A stretch of DNA of 64,000 bases from the NCBI GenBank assembly GCA_016933155.1, contig JAFGBM010000004.1:124001-188000 (forward strand), given 5' to 3'. A program made the translations under genes and the position numbers. Origin of the DNA: Demequinaceae bacterium. GTDB taxonomy: Bacteria > Actinomycetota > Actinomycetes > Actinomycetales > Demequinaceae. The notes under the pieces were generated by a model. The model saw nothing but the letters and a program-made list of their open reading frames with translations, searched no databases and was not told the DNA's origin. Below are positions 15,597-23,493 of this stretch, piece after piece; within the stretch, counting starts at the first letter, position 1; every line of letters starts with the position of its first letter.

Positions 15597-15624
15597 ACAA
15601 CGGTCGAGCCTGCTTGTTCGTTGA
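15597..15624. promoter_or_regulatory. Palindromic, possibly bidirectional ECF-type promoter (tad operon / HAD gene)
   Basis: ACAACG (15597-15602), 16 bp, CGTTGA (15619-15624). Because CAACG-N16-CGTTG is self-complementary, it reads as AACG-N16-CGTTGT toward tadA and as AACG-N16-CGTTGA toward the HAD gene. The spacing equals that of the sigma-array promoters. It could instead be a dyad operator. Confidence 0.5.
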
Positions 15625-15695
15625 GGACCTGGGGACATCGGCCAGGCTGACACCGCCTCCGCCGGTTGTTCGTAGACTTGTCCTAGGGAGGCCCC

Positions 15696-16493
15696 ATGGG
15701 AGATCAGAGCCGCACGGCGGCCTTCTTCGATCTCGACAAGACGATCATCGCGACGTCCTCGGCGATCGCGTTCTCCCACGAGCTCCACGTCGAGGGACTC
15801 CTCACCCGCGTCGACACCCTCCGGACCGCCTACGCCCAGTTCCTGTTCACGATCGGAGGCGCCGACGCCCGGCAGACCGCGCGATTGAGGGACGCCATTG
15901 CGGAGACCATCACGGGCTGGGAGGCGGCCAAGGTCCAGAGGATCGTCGAGGAAACCGTCGACCAGTTGATCGACCCCGTCGTCTACGAGGAGGCTCTCCG
16001 CCTCATCCAACGGCATAAAGCGAACGGCCGGGACGTCATCATCGTGAGTGCCTCCGGGGCGGAGATCGTCCGGCCGATCGCCCGCCTCCTCGGAGCCACC
16101 TCCTTCATCGCCTCCGAGATGGAGGTGGTCGACGGAAAGTACACAGGCCAGATCGGCTTCTACGCCTTTGGACCCCAGAAGGCGAAGGCAATCCGCCGCC
16201 TCGCCGAGGAGAAAGGGTACGACCTGAGGCGCTGCTACGCGTACTCGGACTCCATCACCGACGCCCCCATGCTCAACGCGGTCGGATTCGGCTATGCCGT
16301 CAATCCCGACCGGGCGATGAAGCGGGCGGCGACGGAGAGGGGCTGGGGCATCCTCGAGTTCGAGAAGCCCGTCGTCCTCCGCAAGGCCTCCAACCGCCGC
16401 CTTGCCGTCATCGCCGGGATATCCATCGCCGTCATCGGCCTCGCATGGATCTCGATGTCCCGGCGTCGGTCACGCGGACGATGGGGTGCCTAG
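15696..16493 (+). CDS. HAD-IB phosphatase with C-terminal membrane anchor
   Basis: A 265-residue HAD-superfamily hydrolase of the SerB-like IB group. Motif I is DLDKT (Asp12, Asp14), motif II VSASG, and motif III region YAYSDSITDAPML. A C-terminal hydrophobic helix (about 237-256) is followed by an Arg-rich end. This gene flanks tad loci in mycobacteria (Rv3661-like). AGGGAGG precedes ATG 15696. Substrate unknown. Confidence 0.88.
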   Translation: MGDQSRTAAFFDLDKTIIATSSAIAFSHELHVEGLLTRVDTLRTAYAQFLFTIGGADARQTARLRDAIAETITGWEAAKVQRIVEETVDQLIDPVVYEEALRLIQRHKANGRDVIIVSASGAEIVRPIARLLGATSFIASEMEVVDGKYTGQIGFYAFGPQKAKAIRRLAEEKGYDLRRCYAYSDSITDAPMLNAVGFGYAVNPDRAMKRAATERGWGILEFEKPVVLRKASNRRLAVIAGISIAVIGLAWISMSRRRSRGRWGA

Positions 16494-16520
16494 CTGCCCA
16501 ACGCTTCGAACCAGTCGCGT

Positions 16521-16526
16521 TACCGT
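16521..16526 (+). promoter_or_regulatory. Leaderless-type -10 box
   Basis: TACCGT exactly 6 nt before the ATG of the SGNH hydrolase gene. Confidence 0.5.
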
Positions 16527-16532
16527 AGGTGC

Positions 16533-17402
16533 ATGAGTCGCGCTCCCCTGATCGGCCTCGTCGCACTGGGGATCGCCGTTCTCGTCGGAGCCTCAGCGAC
16601 CCCGGAGCCGTCACCCTCGACCTTCCCGGACGCCGTCCGGGTGATGTTCCTCGGGGACTCCATCACGGGCGGCCCCGGCTGCTGGCGAGCCGAGGTGTGG
16701 CGAAACCTGAGCGACGACGGGTACTCGGTCGACATGGTCGGCCCCTTCACCCGGGACGACTGCGGCGGAGTGGCCGACGCCGAGGGCCGGGTGTGGGACC
16801 CGGACAACGCGGGATACGGCGGCATCACGACGTACGGGGTGACGGCCAAGGTCGCCAACCGGGACCTGCTGACGAACCACCCACCGGACGTCATCGTCAT
16901 GCTGCTCGGCACCAACGACGTCCGGGCGGGGAGCACCACGCAGGAAGTGCTCGACCAGTACACCTTCCTCCTGGGACTCTTCCGCGACTACGTGCCCGAT
17001 GTCACGGTGGTGATCGGGACCCTCCCCCCAATCGGCCCGAGCGACTGCACCGACTGCCAGGCCATCCTCGACGAGCTCAACCCCCTCATCCCCGGGTGGG
17101 CGGAGTCGGCCTCGACACCCGATTCCCCCGTCACCGTGGCCGTCATCCACACCGACCTCGATGTCACGACGGACACGGTCGACGACCTTCACCCGAACGC
17201 GAGCGGAAACGCGAAAATCGCCGCGGCGTTCCTACCCGTCATCGAGGCCGCGCTGGACGATGTGAAGGCCCGACAAGACTCGTCGCCGCTCGTGGAAATG
17301 CTGGCTGGGCTAGGAGCGGTCCTTGTCGTCACCGGGGTGTTCCTCTACTGGCGCTTTCGCCGTGTGAGCACCTCCGGCGCCCAGCCGACCAAGGCTTCCT
17401 GA
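16533..17402 (+). CDS. Exported SGNH/GDSL hydrolase with C-terminal membrane anchor
   Basis: A 289-residue serine esterase-fold protein. The N-terminal hydrophobic segment (4-21) is a signal sequence. Block I GDSIT has Ser43, block III GTND is at 126-129, and block V DDLHP gives Asp218 and His220. A C-terminal membrane helix (about 260-281) ends in RFRR. It probably acts on an ester in the cell envelope; the substrate is not evident. Confidence 0.88.
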   Translation: MSRAPLIGLVALGIAVLVGASATPEPSPSTFPDAVRVMFLGDSITGGPGCWRAEVWRNLSDDGYSVDMVGPFTRDDCGGVADAEGRVWDPDNAGYGGITTYGVTAKVANRDLLTNHPPDVIVMLLGTNDVRAGSTTQEVLDQYTFLLGLFRDYVPDVTVVIGTLPPIGPSDCTDCQAILDELNPLIPGWAESASTPDSPVTVAVIHTDLDVTTDTVDDLHPNASGNAKIAAAFLPVIEAALDDVKARQDSSPLVEMLAGLGAVLVVTGVFLYWRFRRVSTSGAQPTKAS

Positions 17403-17432
17403 CCTCCGCCTCCCACCTCACTGGCCCGCTAC

Positions 17433-17458
17433 AACCCTTGGGACTTGCCGGACGTATA
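17433..17458 (+). promoter_or_regulatory. ECF-type promoter of sigma-3
   Basis: AACC (17433-17436), 16 bp, CGTATA (17453-17458), 33 bp before the sigma-3 start. Confidence 0.6.
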
Positions 17459-17491
17459 GCGGGGTGAAGGCGACACCGGAAGGATGGCGAC

Positions 17492-18049
17492 ATGGGGCGA
17501 TGGAGCGAACACCTCGGACCGCTCATGGAGACGCGCTACCCCGCCCTCCTCGCGTACGCGAACGCCCTGACCGCGGGCGACCGGGCCCAAGCCGAGGACG
17601 TGGTGCAGGACGCCATCGTCCGCTCCTTCTCGCGGGGCCGGGGATTTGAGACCGTCGCCCACTCCGAGGCCTACACCCGGCGTGCGATCCTCTCCGTCTT
17701 CCTCGACAAGACCCGCTCCCGGTCTCGGCTGCTTCGGGCCTTCTCCCGCCTAGCCGAAGCCGACGCCACGCCCTCGCACGACGACACCGTCGACACCTCG
17801 GAATCCGTCCGGACCCTGCTCCGGCACCTCAGCCCCCGCGAGCGCGCCTGCGTCGTCCTTCGGTACTACGACGACCTGACGATCGCCCAGGTGGCCGACG
17901 CCCTGGGACTCGCGTCCGGGACCGTCAAACGGTATCTCTCCAACGCGACCTCCCACCTCGGTGCCCATCTTGGCCTCCCCGACGACCCGGACTCCTCGGA
18001 GTCCGTCGCCGTGTCTTCCCCTCGAGTCCCCTCACGAAAGGAGCGGTGA
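17492..18049 (+). CDS. ECF sigma factor 3 (SigE-family)
   Basis: A 185-residue ECF sigma factor. Region 2: AYANALTAGDRAQAEDVVQDA and AYTRRAI. Region 4: LSPRERACVVLRYYDDLT with helix-turn-helix LASGTVKRYLSN. ATG 17492 is preceded by GGAAGGATGGCGAC. One base separates its TGA stop from the A3 ATG, implying coupled translation. Confidence 0.92.
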   Translation: MGRWSEHLGPLMETRYPALLAYANALTAGDRAQAEDVVQDAIVRSFSRGRGFETVAHSEAYTRRAILSVFLDKTRSRSRLLRAFSRLAEADATPSHDDTVDTSESVRTLLRHLSPRERACVVLRYYDDLTIAQVADALGLASGTVKRYLSNATSHLGAHLGLPDDPDSSESVAVSSPRVPSRKER

Positions 18050-18050
18050 C

Positions 18051-19148
18051 ATGAATCCCATCTCCGACGCCCTCCACGACCTAATGTCCTCCGACGAGGC
18101 CGCCTTCCGGGCCGCCCACAGCGGGCGCGGCCTCGACCTCGAACCCCGAGCCCGTCGGGCCCGTCGCGTCCGCGCGGCCACCCGGGCCGGGCTCGTCGTG
18201 GCCTCCGCCGCCGTCCTCGCCATCTCGGCCTTCTCCGTCTCGGCTGCCCTCCGCGGCGACTCGACCGACACGGACCCCATCGCGCCCCCGGTCCCCGAGG
18301 GCTACGAGCGGGTCGTCATTCCTCTCCCCGACGAAGATGGATGGGTGCAAGGGTTCTCAAAAAGCACAGATCCGGTGTTTGAGGCAGCTGGACTCTACGG
18401 TGCAATCTGCAACGAGCCCCTTCCTGACCTAGCAGACGCCGGACCCTTTCACCTCGAGGTCATCTCCACAAGCCCTGGCTATACAGGACAGAGGCCAGTT
18501 GAAGGCGAGTGGATTCCGACGGACGTCATGGCGGAAGCAACGCTCACCTATAACGGGAGTTCCAGCGGTGTTGTAGCGACCGATCAAAGTGCCTGGATTC
18601 TTTTACGCAGCGACGGGACAATCGCCCAGAGCACAGGGGGTGTCATCTCCAGCGAACCAATGGTGGAGACCAACCACTCACTTCGAGAGGCCTTTTCCAC
18701 CGAAATCGAAGGATGGCTTCCCTTGATCGACTGTGCTGCGCCCCCCCTAAGCGAAGTGTCCCCAGAAGGATACCCACCTGAAGTCCTGCTCGATGCTGGT
18801 TCCTACTCCATAATCAGCATCGCAAAGGTGGAATGGAGCGCTGCGGGCGCGACTGTGCTCGACGCCAACCAGTTGGGGTACGACCCGTCCTGGTTCGGCG
18901 AGGACTGGAGAGACGCGGTCCCCTGCCGCGACGCCGTTGCCGAGGCCAAACTCACCCAGAACGGCAACGCCATCGAATGCTTGCCCCACCTGTACTACCA
19001 GCAGTTCTTCGATTTCCCCTCTGGCAGCCAATACGCCATCGTCGACGTTCCCCTGGGATTCCTCGACGGCCCCAGGAAGACCTGGTACGTCGTCTCCGAC
19101 CCATACCCCTTCGAACTCCCTCTGGAAGGCGAGCCGCCGACAACCTGA
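18051..19148 (+). CDS. Membrane protein A3 (sigma-3 partner, putative anti-sigma)
   Basis: A 365-residue single-pass protein: cytoplasmic tail 1-45 with RARRARRVRAATR, membrane segment about 46-67, ectodomain of about 300 residues. The ectodomain shows the landmarks seen in A1 and A5: a first Cys (YGAICNEP), a second (LIDCAAPP), then LLDAGSYSI. Further Cys occur in VPCRDA and IECLPHL. DNA from about 18350 to 18830 is visibly less GC-rich than both flanks, suggesting that the ectodomain was exchanged. No known domain recognised. Confidence 0.78.
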   Translation: MNPISDALHDLMSSDEAAFRAAHSGRGLDLEPRARRARRVRAATRAGLVVASAAVLAISAFSVSAALRGDSTDTDPIAPPVPEGYERVVIPLPDEDGWVQGFSKSTDPVFEAAGLYGAICNEPLPDLADAGPFHLEVISTSPGYTGQRPVEGEWIPTDVMAEATLTYNGSSSGVVATDQSAWILLRSDGTIAQSTGGVISSEPMVETNHSLREAFSTEIEGWLPLIDCAAPPLSEVSPEGYPPEVLLDAGSYSIISIAKVEWSAAGATVLDANQLGYDPSWFGEDWRDAVPCRDAVAEAKLTQNGNAIECLPHLYYQQFFDFPSGSQYAIVDVPLGFLDGPRKTWYVVSDPYPFELPLEGEPPTT

Positions 19149-19176
19149 CTCCATGCCAGGCCAGAGGTGGGACCCC

Positions 19177-19203
19177 AACCTTTTCCGGGTGTGGTTCCGT
19201 TAT
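19177..19203 (+). promoter_or_regulatory. ECF-type promoter of sigma-4
   Basis: AACC (19177-19180), 17 bp, CGTTAT (19198-19203), preceded by CCC. The spacer is one base longer than in the other sets. Confidence 0.55.
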
Positions 19204-19241
19204 GGGGGCATGATGGTACCGGACTCGGAGGGATCGTGACG

Positions 19242-19778
19242 ATGGTCGAGGATCTCGTGCGAACGCGCTATGGCGCGCTCGTCGGGTTCGCCACGATGCT
19301 GACCGGGAACGCCGTGGAAGCCGAGGACGTGGTGCAGGATGCCCTGGTCGTCGTCTTCGGAAAGCGGGTATCGTTCCCCACCCTGGGACGCGCGGAGTCG
19401 TACGTCCGTCGAACGATCGCCTCCCGCTTCGTCGATGCCCGTCGCGGCCGTCAGCGCCAACGCCAGAGGGAGATCCGAGCGGATCGCGAGGCTTTCTCCT
19501 ATCCGCACACCACCGATGCGCAGGTCGTCAGCCGCCTCGACATCGAGACGGCGCTCGCCGACCTCGCCCCCCGGGTCCGCGCCTGCATCGTGCTCCGCTA
19601 CCTCGCCGATCAATCCATCGCCGATACCGCCCATGCCCTTGGGCTGAGTATGGGTGCGGTCAAGCGCTACGTATCCGACGGGATCGCCGCCCTCAACCTG
19701 GCCCTCGGAACCTTCGAGCCGACCGAGGTCACGGACGGCGAGCGCGCCGAGATCGTCTCCCAGGGAGGTGCTCGATGA
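19242..19778 (+). CDS. ECF sigma factor 4 (SigE-family)
   Basis: A 178-residue ECF sigma factor. Region 2: GFATMLTGNAVEAEDVVQDAL and SYVRRTI. Region 4: LAPRVRACIVLRYLADQS with helix-turn-helix LSMGAVKRYVSD. This departs most from the shared PRERAC and DDLT motifs. ATG 19242 is ten bases after GGAGG; a GTG at 19236 is too close. The end overlaps A4 by ATGA. Confidence 0.9.
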   Translation: MVEDLVRTRYGALVGFATMLTGNAVEAEDVVQDALVVVFGKRVSFPTLGRAESYVRRTIASRFVDARRGRQRQRQREIRADREAFSYPHTTDAQVVSRLDIETALADLAPRVRACIVLRYLADQSIADTAHALGLSMGAVKRYVSDGIAALNLALGTFEPTEVTDGERAEIVSQGGAR

Positions 19779-21322
19779 GCGAGCTCCAGGATCGACTTCG
19801 GGAAGCCGAGGCACGCGCCTCGGCCCACCGTGACTCTGCCACCCTCGAGACCATCGGGGCATCGGTCTCGCGTCGGGCGCGTCGTCGTCGAGTCGTCCGA
19901 AGCGGCGGAACCATCATCGCTGCGGCGGTGGGCATCGGTCTCGTCGGATCGGTGGGCTGGTCGGTCGTCACCCACAATGACCCCATCGCACCAAAGCCGA
20001 GCCCGTCACCCTCCGCGTCGGAGTCGCCCTCGCCGACGCCGGGCCCCGAACCCTCTCCCGTGACCGTCCCCGACGTGCCATACGAGGTCGTCGACGGGGT
20101 GACGGTCTCCCAGTACCTGCCAGAGGCCGAGGCGATCACCCCCGAGGTGTGGGACGAGGCGACCTCCGGTTGGACCCTCGCGGCCTTCGAAGGTGGGCTG
20201 ATGGATCCCTCGCGCCGGCAAAATTGGGGCGGGACCGACATCCTCGGGTACACCTACGGACCCGACATCGCGGTTCCCGGGCCCAGGGTCCTGTACCTCG
20301 TCTCACCTGACGGCCGAACCTACGAAGTGGCCAACCTGACGGATATGGGCGTCGGGGACGTGCTCGCCTGGGATGCCCAGCGCGAGGTCGCCCTCGTGAC
20401 GGATCGATACTCCGGGTACGGCCAAACCTCAAGCCGGATCTTCGCGACCCTCGACCTGAGAAGCGGGGTACTCGGACCATGGTTCGGGGTGGGCGGGGAC
20501 GGGGGCAGCGATTTCGACGTGCGGAGCGATAACGACGGAGTCTGGCCCATCGACGGGGGGTGGGCATTCGTCGGAACGACCTGGGACACCGAGTACAACC
20601 CGACCATCGTCCGGACGATCGTCGACGACTCCGGCCACCCCGTCCCGGGCGCGGCCGTGCTCGATCCGGAGTCGACCTTCACGGCGCTGGTCGGCGAGTA
20701 CCTCGTCGAATACCCGTCGGAATGGCCGCTCCCAGATGCCGCTCCGACCCTGCACGTACGAGACGACTTCGGTCGAGGACCCCTCCTCGAGTACCCCATG
20801 CCGATCGATCCCCACGGTGAGTCATCCAACAACTGCAGGGTCTACCGACTCGCTGCGCCGGAAGCGGTCGTCGTGGAGTGCGGGGCGTCCGAAGGGGAGG
20901 ACGGGCAGGGAACGATGCGGTCCACCGTCGCCGTGTTCGACCCCGAGCAGGGCTCGTTCGAGACGATCGTCGATTGGGACGGGAACACCCTCCTGGGGTA
21001 CGACTCCCAGGACATCCTCCGATGCGTCCGAGGCGACACCGTCTACGGTTTGTATCAACCCGGTCAGACCGATTGGGTGATGGGAGGACTGCGCGTTCGG
21101 AGCGCCGATCGCTACGAGGTCCTCTCCCCGCCGCCGGGGGTGTACATGGCGATCCAGTGCGAGGGTGCCGCCGGGGACGATTTCGTGGTCCGAGGCTCGG
21201 GGCCACTCCTCGCCCTCGACCCCGTGAACGAGACCTGGGGGACGCTCCTTCCCGCCAATGGCGGGACGTCTGATCGGCTCGTTGCCGGAGTCACCGACCT
21301 AGGGATGTTCGTCGCGCCGTAG
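19775..21322 (+). CDS. Membrane protein A4 (sigma-4 partner) with propeller-like ectodomain
   Basis: A 515-residue single-pass protein: cytoplasmic tail 1-43 (VSRRARRRRVVR), membrane segment about 44-65, a Pro/Ser-rich stalk (about 70-95) and a large ectodomain. Repeated beta-strand stretches (RVLYLVSPDGRTYEV, EVALVTDRYSG, RIFATLDLRSGVLG) resemble a beta-propeller or quinoprotein-like fold, unlike the Cys units of A1, A3 and A5. The start overlaps the sigma-4 stop. Anti-sigma or sensor function is inferred from position and topology. Confidence 0.78.
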   Translation: MSELQDRLREAEARASAHRDSATLETIGASVSRRARRRRVVRSGGTIIAAAVGIGLVGSVGWSVVTHNDPIAPKPSPSPSASESPSPTPGPEPSPVTVPDVPYEVVDGVTVSQYLPEAEAITPEVWDEATSGWTLAAFEGGLMDPSRRQNWGGTDILGYTYGPDIAVPGPRVLYLVSPDGRTYEVANLTDMGVGDVLAWDAQREVALVTDRYSGYGQTSSRIFATLDLRSGVLGPWFGVGGDGGSDFDVRSDNDGVWPIDGGWAFVGTTWDTEYNPTIVRTIVDDSGHPVPGAAVLDPESTFTALVGEYLVEYPSEWPLPDAAPTLHVRDDFGRGPLLEYPMPIDPHGESSNNCRVYRLAAPEAVVVECGASEGEDGQGTMRSTVAVFDPEQGSFETIVDWDGNTLLGYDSQDILRCVRGDTVYGLYQPGQTDWVMGGLRVRSADRYEVLSPPPGVYMAIQCEGAAGDDFVVRGSGPLLALDPVNETWGTLLPANGGTSDRLVAGVTDLGMFVAP

Positions 21323-21339
21323 CATCACCACCCACCCCC

Positions 21340-21365
21340 AACGTTCGCCCCCACCCACCCGTTCA
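21340..21365 (+). promoter_or_regulatory. ECF-type promoter of sigma-5
   Basis: AACG (21340-21343), 16 bp, CGTTCA (21360-21365), preceded by CCCCC. It lies only 17 bp after the A4 stop. Confidence 0.6.
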
Positions 21366-21400
21366 AGCCGGTGACAGGGCACACTGGACCCGGAGGCGAC

Positions 21401-21934
21401 ATGGGTGCGTGGAGGGGCTTGCTGGCGGAGGTCGTCAGGACCCGCCACGCCTCCCTCCTCGCGTACGGGTACCTCTTGACCTCGAGCCGAGCGGACGCCG
21501 AGGACCTCGTCCAAGATGCGCTCGTCAAGGTCTTCTCCCGCGTCCGCACCCTGCCAAACGCCGCCGCCGCCGATCAATACGTCCGGAGGGCCATGCTCAC
21601 CCTCTACCTCGACCGTCGGCGCCGCGACCATGCGTGGAACCTGGTGAAGCGAATCGTCACAACGGACGACGGCGTGGCTGGGCCGGAGGACTCCGTCACG
21701 GCGTCCACGGACGTCCGGGCCTCCCTGGCCGCCCTCAGCCCCAGGGAGCGGGCCTGCGTCGTCCTCCGCCACTTCGACGACCTCTCGGTGCGGGAGATCG
21801 CCGGGCGGCTAGGGCTCGCCGAGGGAAGCGTCAAGCGGTACCTCAGCGACGGGCTGAAGCGCCTCGGCGTCGAGATGACCGATGACGGGGCCACGGTTAC
21901 CGTGGTCGCCCACGGCCGCGAAGGGAGGAACTGA
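21401..21934 (+). CDS. ECF sigma factor 5 (SigE-family)
   Basis: A 177-residue ECF sigma factor. Region 2: LAYGYLLTSSRADAEDLVQDAL and YVRRAM. Region 4: LSPRERACVVLRHFDDLS with helix-turn-helix LAEGSVKRYLSD. ATG 21401 follows CGGAGGCGAC. One base separates it from A5. Confidence 0.92.
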   Translation: MGAWRGLLAEVVRTRHASLLAYGYLLTSSRADAEDLVQDALVKVFSRVRTLPNAAAADQYVRRAMLTLYLDRRRRDHAWNLVKRIVTTDDGVAGPEDSVTASTDVRASLAALSPRERACVVLRHFDDLSVREIAGRLGLAEGSVKRYLSDGLKRLGVEMTDDGATVTVVAHGREGRN

Positions 21935-21935
21935 C

Positions 21936-23489
21936 ATGGGATCCATCGATCGCGACCTTCAGGGGATCTACGACTCCGAACGGGACGCCACCCGAACCCC
22001 GGCCGGGCTCGTCGACGTAGTGGCCAGGAGGGCTGGCCGACGCCGGGGCTCGGCCATCGCTGGGACTGCAGCTGCAGGGCTGGCCGTGGTCGGGCTCGTC
22101 GCATCCCTCGGGGTAGCCGTCGCCCGAAACTCCGAACCCGTCACCACCCCTGATCAGCCAATCGAGGTGAATATGTACGTTGGCCCCACGCAGGGGTGGC
22201 AGAACGAGGGAGCGATGGATCTGGTGGAGTTCTGTGGGGAGGCCGCCCCACAGACGAAGCCGATCTCCGAGTACTTCACCCTCTCGTCGAACGTTGAGAG
22301 CCTGGCCGACGATCTCTCAACCGACGTGACGTTCCATGTTGACACATTCGCTGGGACGAGCGAAATCACGGGGACCGAACGATCGGGTGTCCTCCAAATC
22401 ACGTCACGCATCGACGGGGCTGGCGGCCTGATGCAGGGCTGGCTCTTCGTTCAAGACGGAATCGTCGTCGGGTACGTCGACAACGTCACCCCCGGCACAG
22501 ACCCCCTCACGGGCGTGAGGACCTGGGAGGACGGGGGGTCGACGTTACTCACGGCCAACACCAGCGTCGCGGTCTCGTGCGAGGCGGGCGAGATGGCCGA
22601 TGACCCCTTCTGGCTGGTCGGCGACGCCTATGTGTACGGCCCGAGCCCGGCCTCGATCCTTCCCGCCGGGGACTACGAGGCCTACCCGGTCGTGCGGATC
22701 GAAGCCTCCGACAAGACCGACGCCCGTCGGACGCTCGCCGCCAGCGGCATCTCGACGAGCCTGGTCGGACCCGGACGCCTCGCCGAACCCGGCAGTTGGG
22801 ATTGCCAACAGGCCACCGAGGCCGCCGGCCTGACCCCCATCGACTGCGTCGAAGGGCTCTACGACCAGGCCTGGGCCATCGCGACGGTCACCGTCCCACC
22901 CGAATTCCAGAGCCCCGACATCGATGTCACCCTCGTCGGGGTGCCCCTCCCCTACTCCCGGACGGGCGAGGCCGTCGTCGAAGAGCCCGAAAGCCAGTGG
23001 ACCACAGAACACACCTACGGTATGTGCTCCCACGGACTAGTCGATGGCTTCTGGCAGACCGATGGCCTTCCCCCGAGTCTCGTGTCCCCGCAGGGCTTCG
23101 CCGTCCTCGACCCGCTCCTCGCCAACTCAAGCCTGACAACTAGTGCGGGAATCCTGGACGATCCGCAGGACGACGGGACGCTTGAGGGAATCGTCGACTT
23201 CGAAGTGCTCCTCGCCACAGACCTGGACGACTCCCCCCGGTTCACCTTCGCGGGCTCCGCCCGAGCGACCATCAACGACGGCGGCCCGATCATCCTCGAC
23301 CGTTACTCTGGCCCGACGACCGTCACCCTCACCCTGAGCGATGTCACCTGGTGCGGTGATCCACCCCCGGAGGGAACCGTACTGTCGGCGGCTATCACGG
23401 GCTCCGCGGTCTTTGCCCCAACCGGCGGAGACCCAAGCGAAGTCGCGGTCGTCCTATGGATCGCCCCAAACGGGCTCCCCTGGGACTAG
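21936..23489 (+). CDS. Membrane protein A5 (sigma-5 partner, putative anti-sigma)
   Basis: A 517-residue single-pass protein: cytoplasmic tail 1-38 (VARRAGRRRG), membrane segment about 39-63, ectodomain of about 450 residues. It has the Cys-unit landmarks found in A1 and A3 (LVEFCGEA, FVQDGIVVGYV, VSCEAGE, ILPAGDYEAYPVV) and a second Cys region (YGMCSHG, VTWCGDPP). Codon use in the first ectodomain part (about 22140-22420) is looser than in the tail region. Convergent with the acyltransferase gene, 4 bp apart. Confidence 0.78.
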   Translation: MGSIDRDLQGIYDSERDATRTPAGLVDVVARRAGRRRGSAIAGTAAAGLAVVGLVASLGVAVARNSEPVTTPDQPIEVNMYVGPTQGWQNEGAMDLVEFCGEAAPQTKPISEYFTLSSNVESLADDLSTDVTFHVDTFAGTSEITGTERSGVLQITSRIDGAGGLMQGWLFVQDGIVVGYVDNVTPGTDPLTGVRTWEDGGSTLLTANTSVAVSCEAGEMADDPFWLVGDAYVYGPSPASILPAGDYEAYPVVRIEASDKTDARRTLAASGISTSLVGPGRLAEPGSWDCQQATEAAGLTPIDCVEGLYDQAWAIATVTVPPEFQSPDIDVTLVGVPLPYSRTGEAVVEEPESQWTTEHTYGMCSHGLVDGFWQTDGLPPSLVSPQGFAVLDPLLANSSLTTSAGILDDPQDDGTLEGIVDFEVLLATDLDDSPRFTFAGSARATINDGGPIILDRYSGPTTVTLTLSDVTWCGDPPPEGTVLSAAITGSAVFAPTGGDPSEVAVVLWIAPNGLPWD

Positions 23490-23493
23490 ATCC

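Noticed and set aside
16500-16526. Array-type ECF promoter before the SGNH hydrolase
   Set aside because: AACG at 16500 is followed by CGT only at spacings 14 and 20, not 16 or 17. A TACCGT-N6-ATG leaderless box is the better call.
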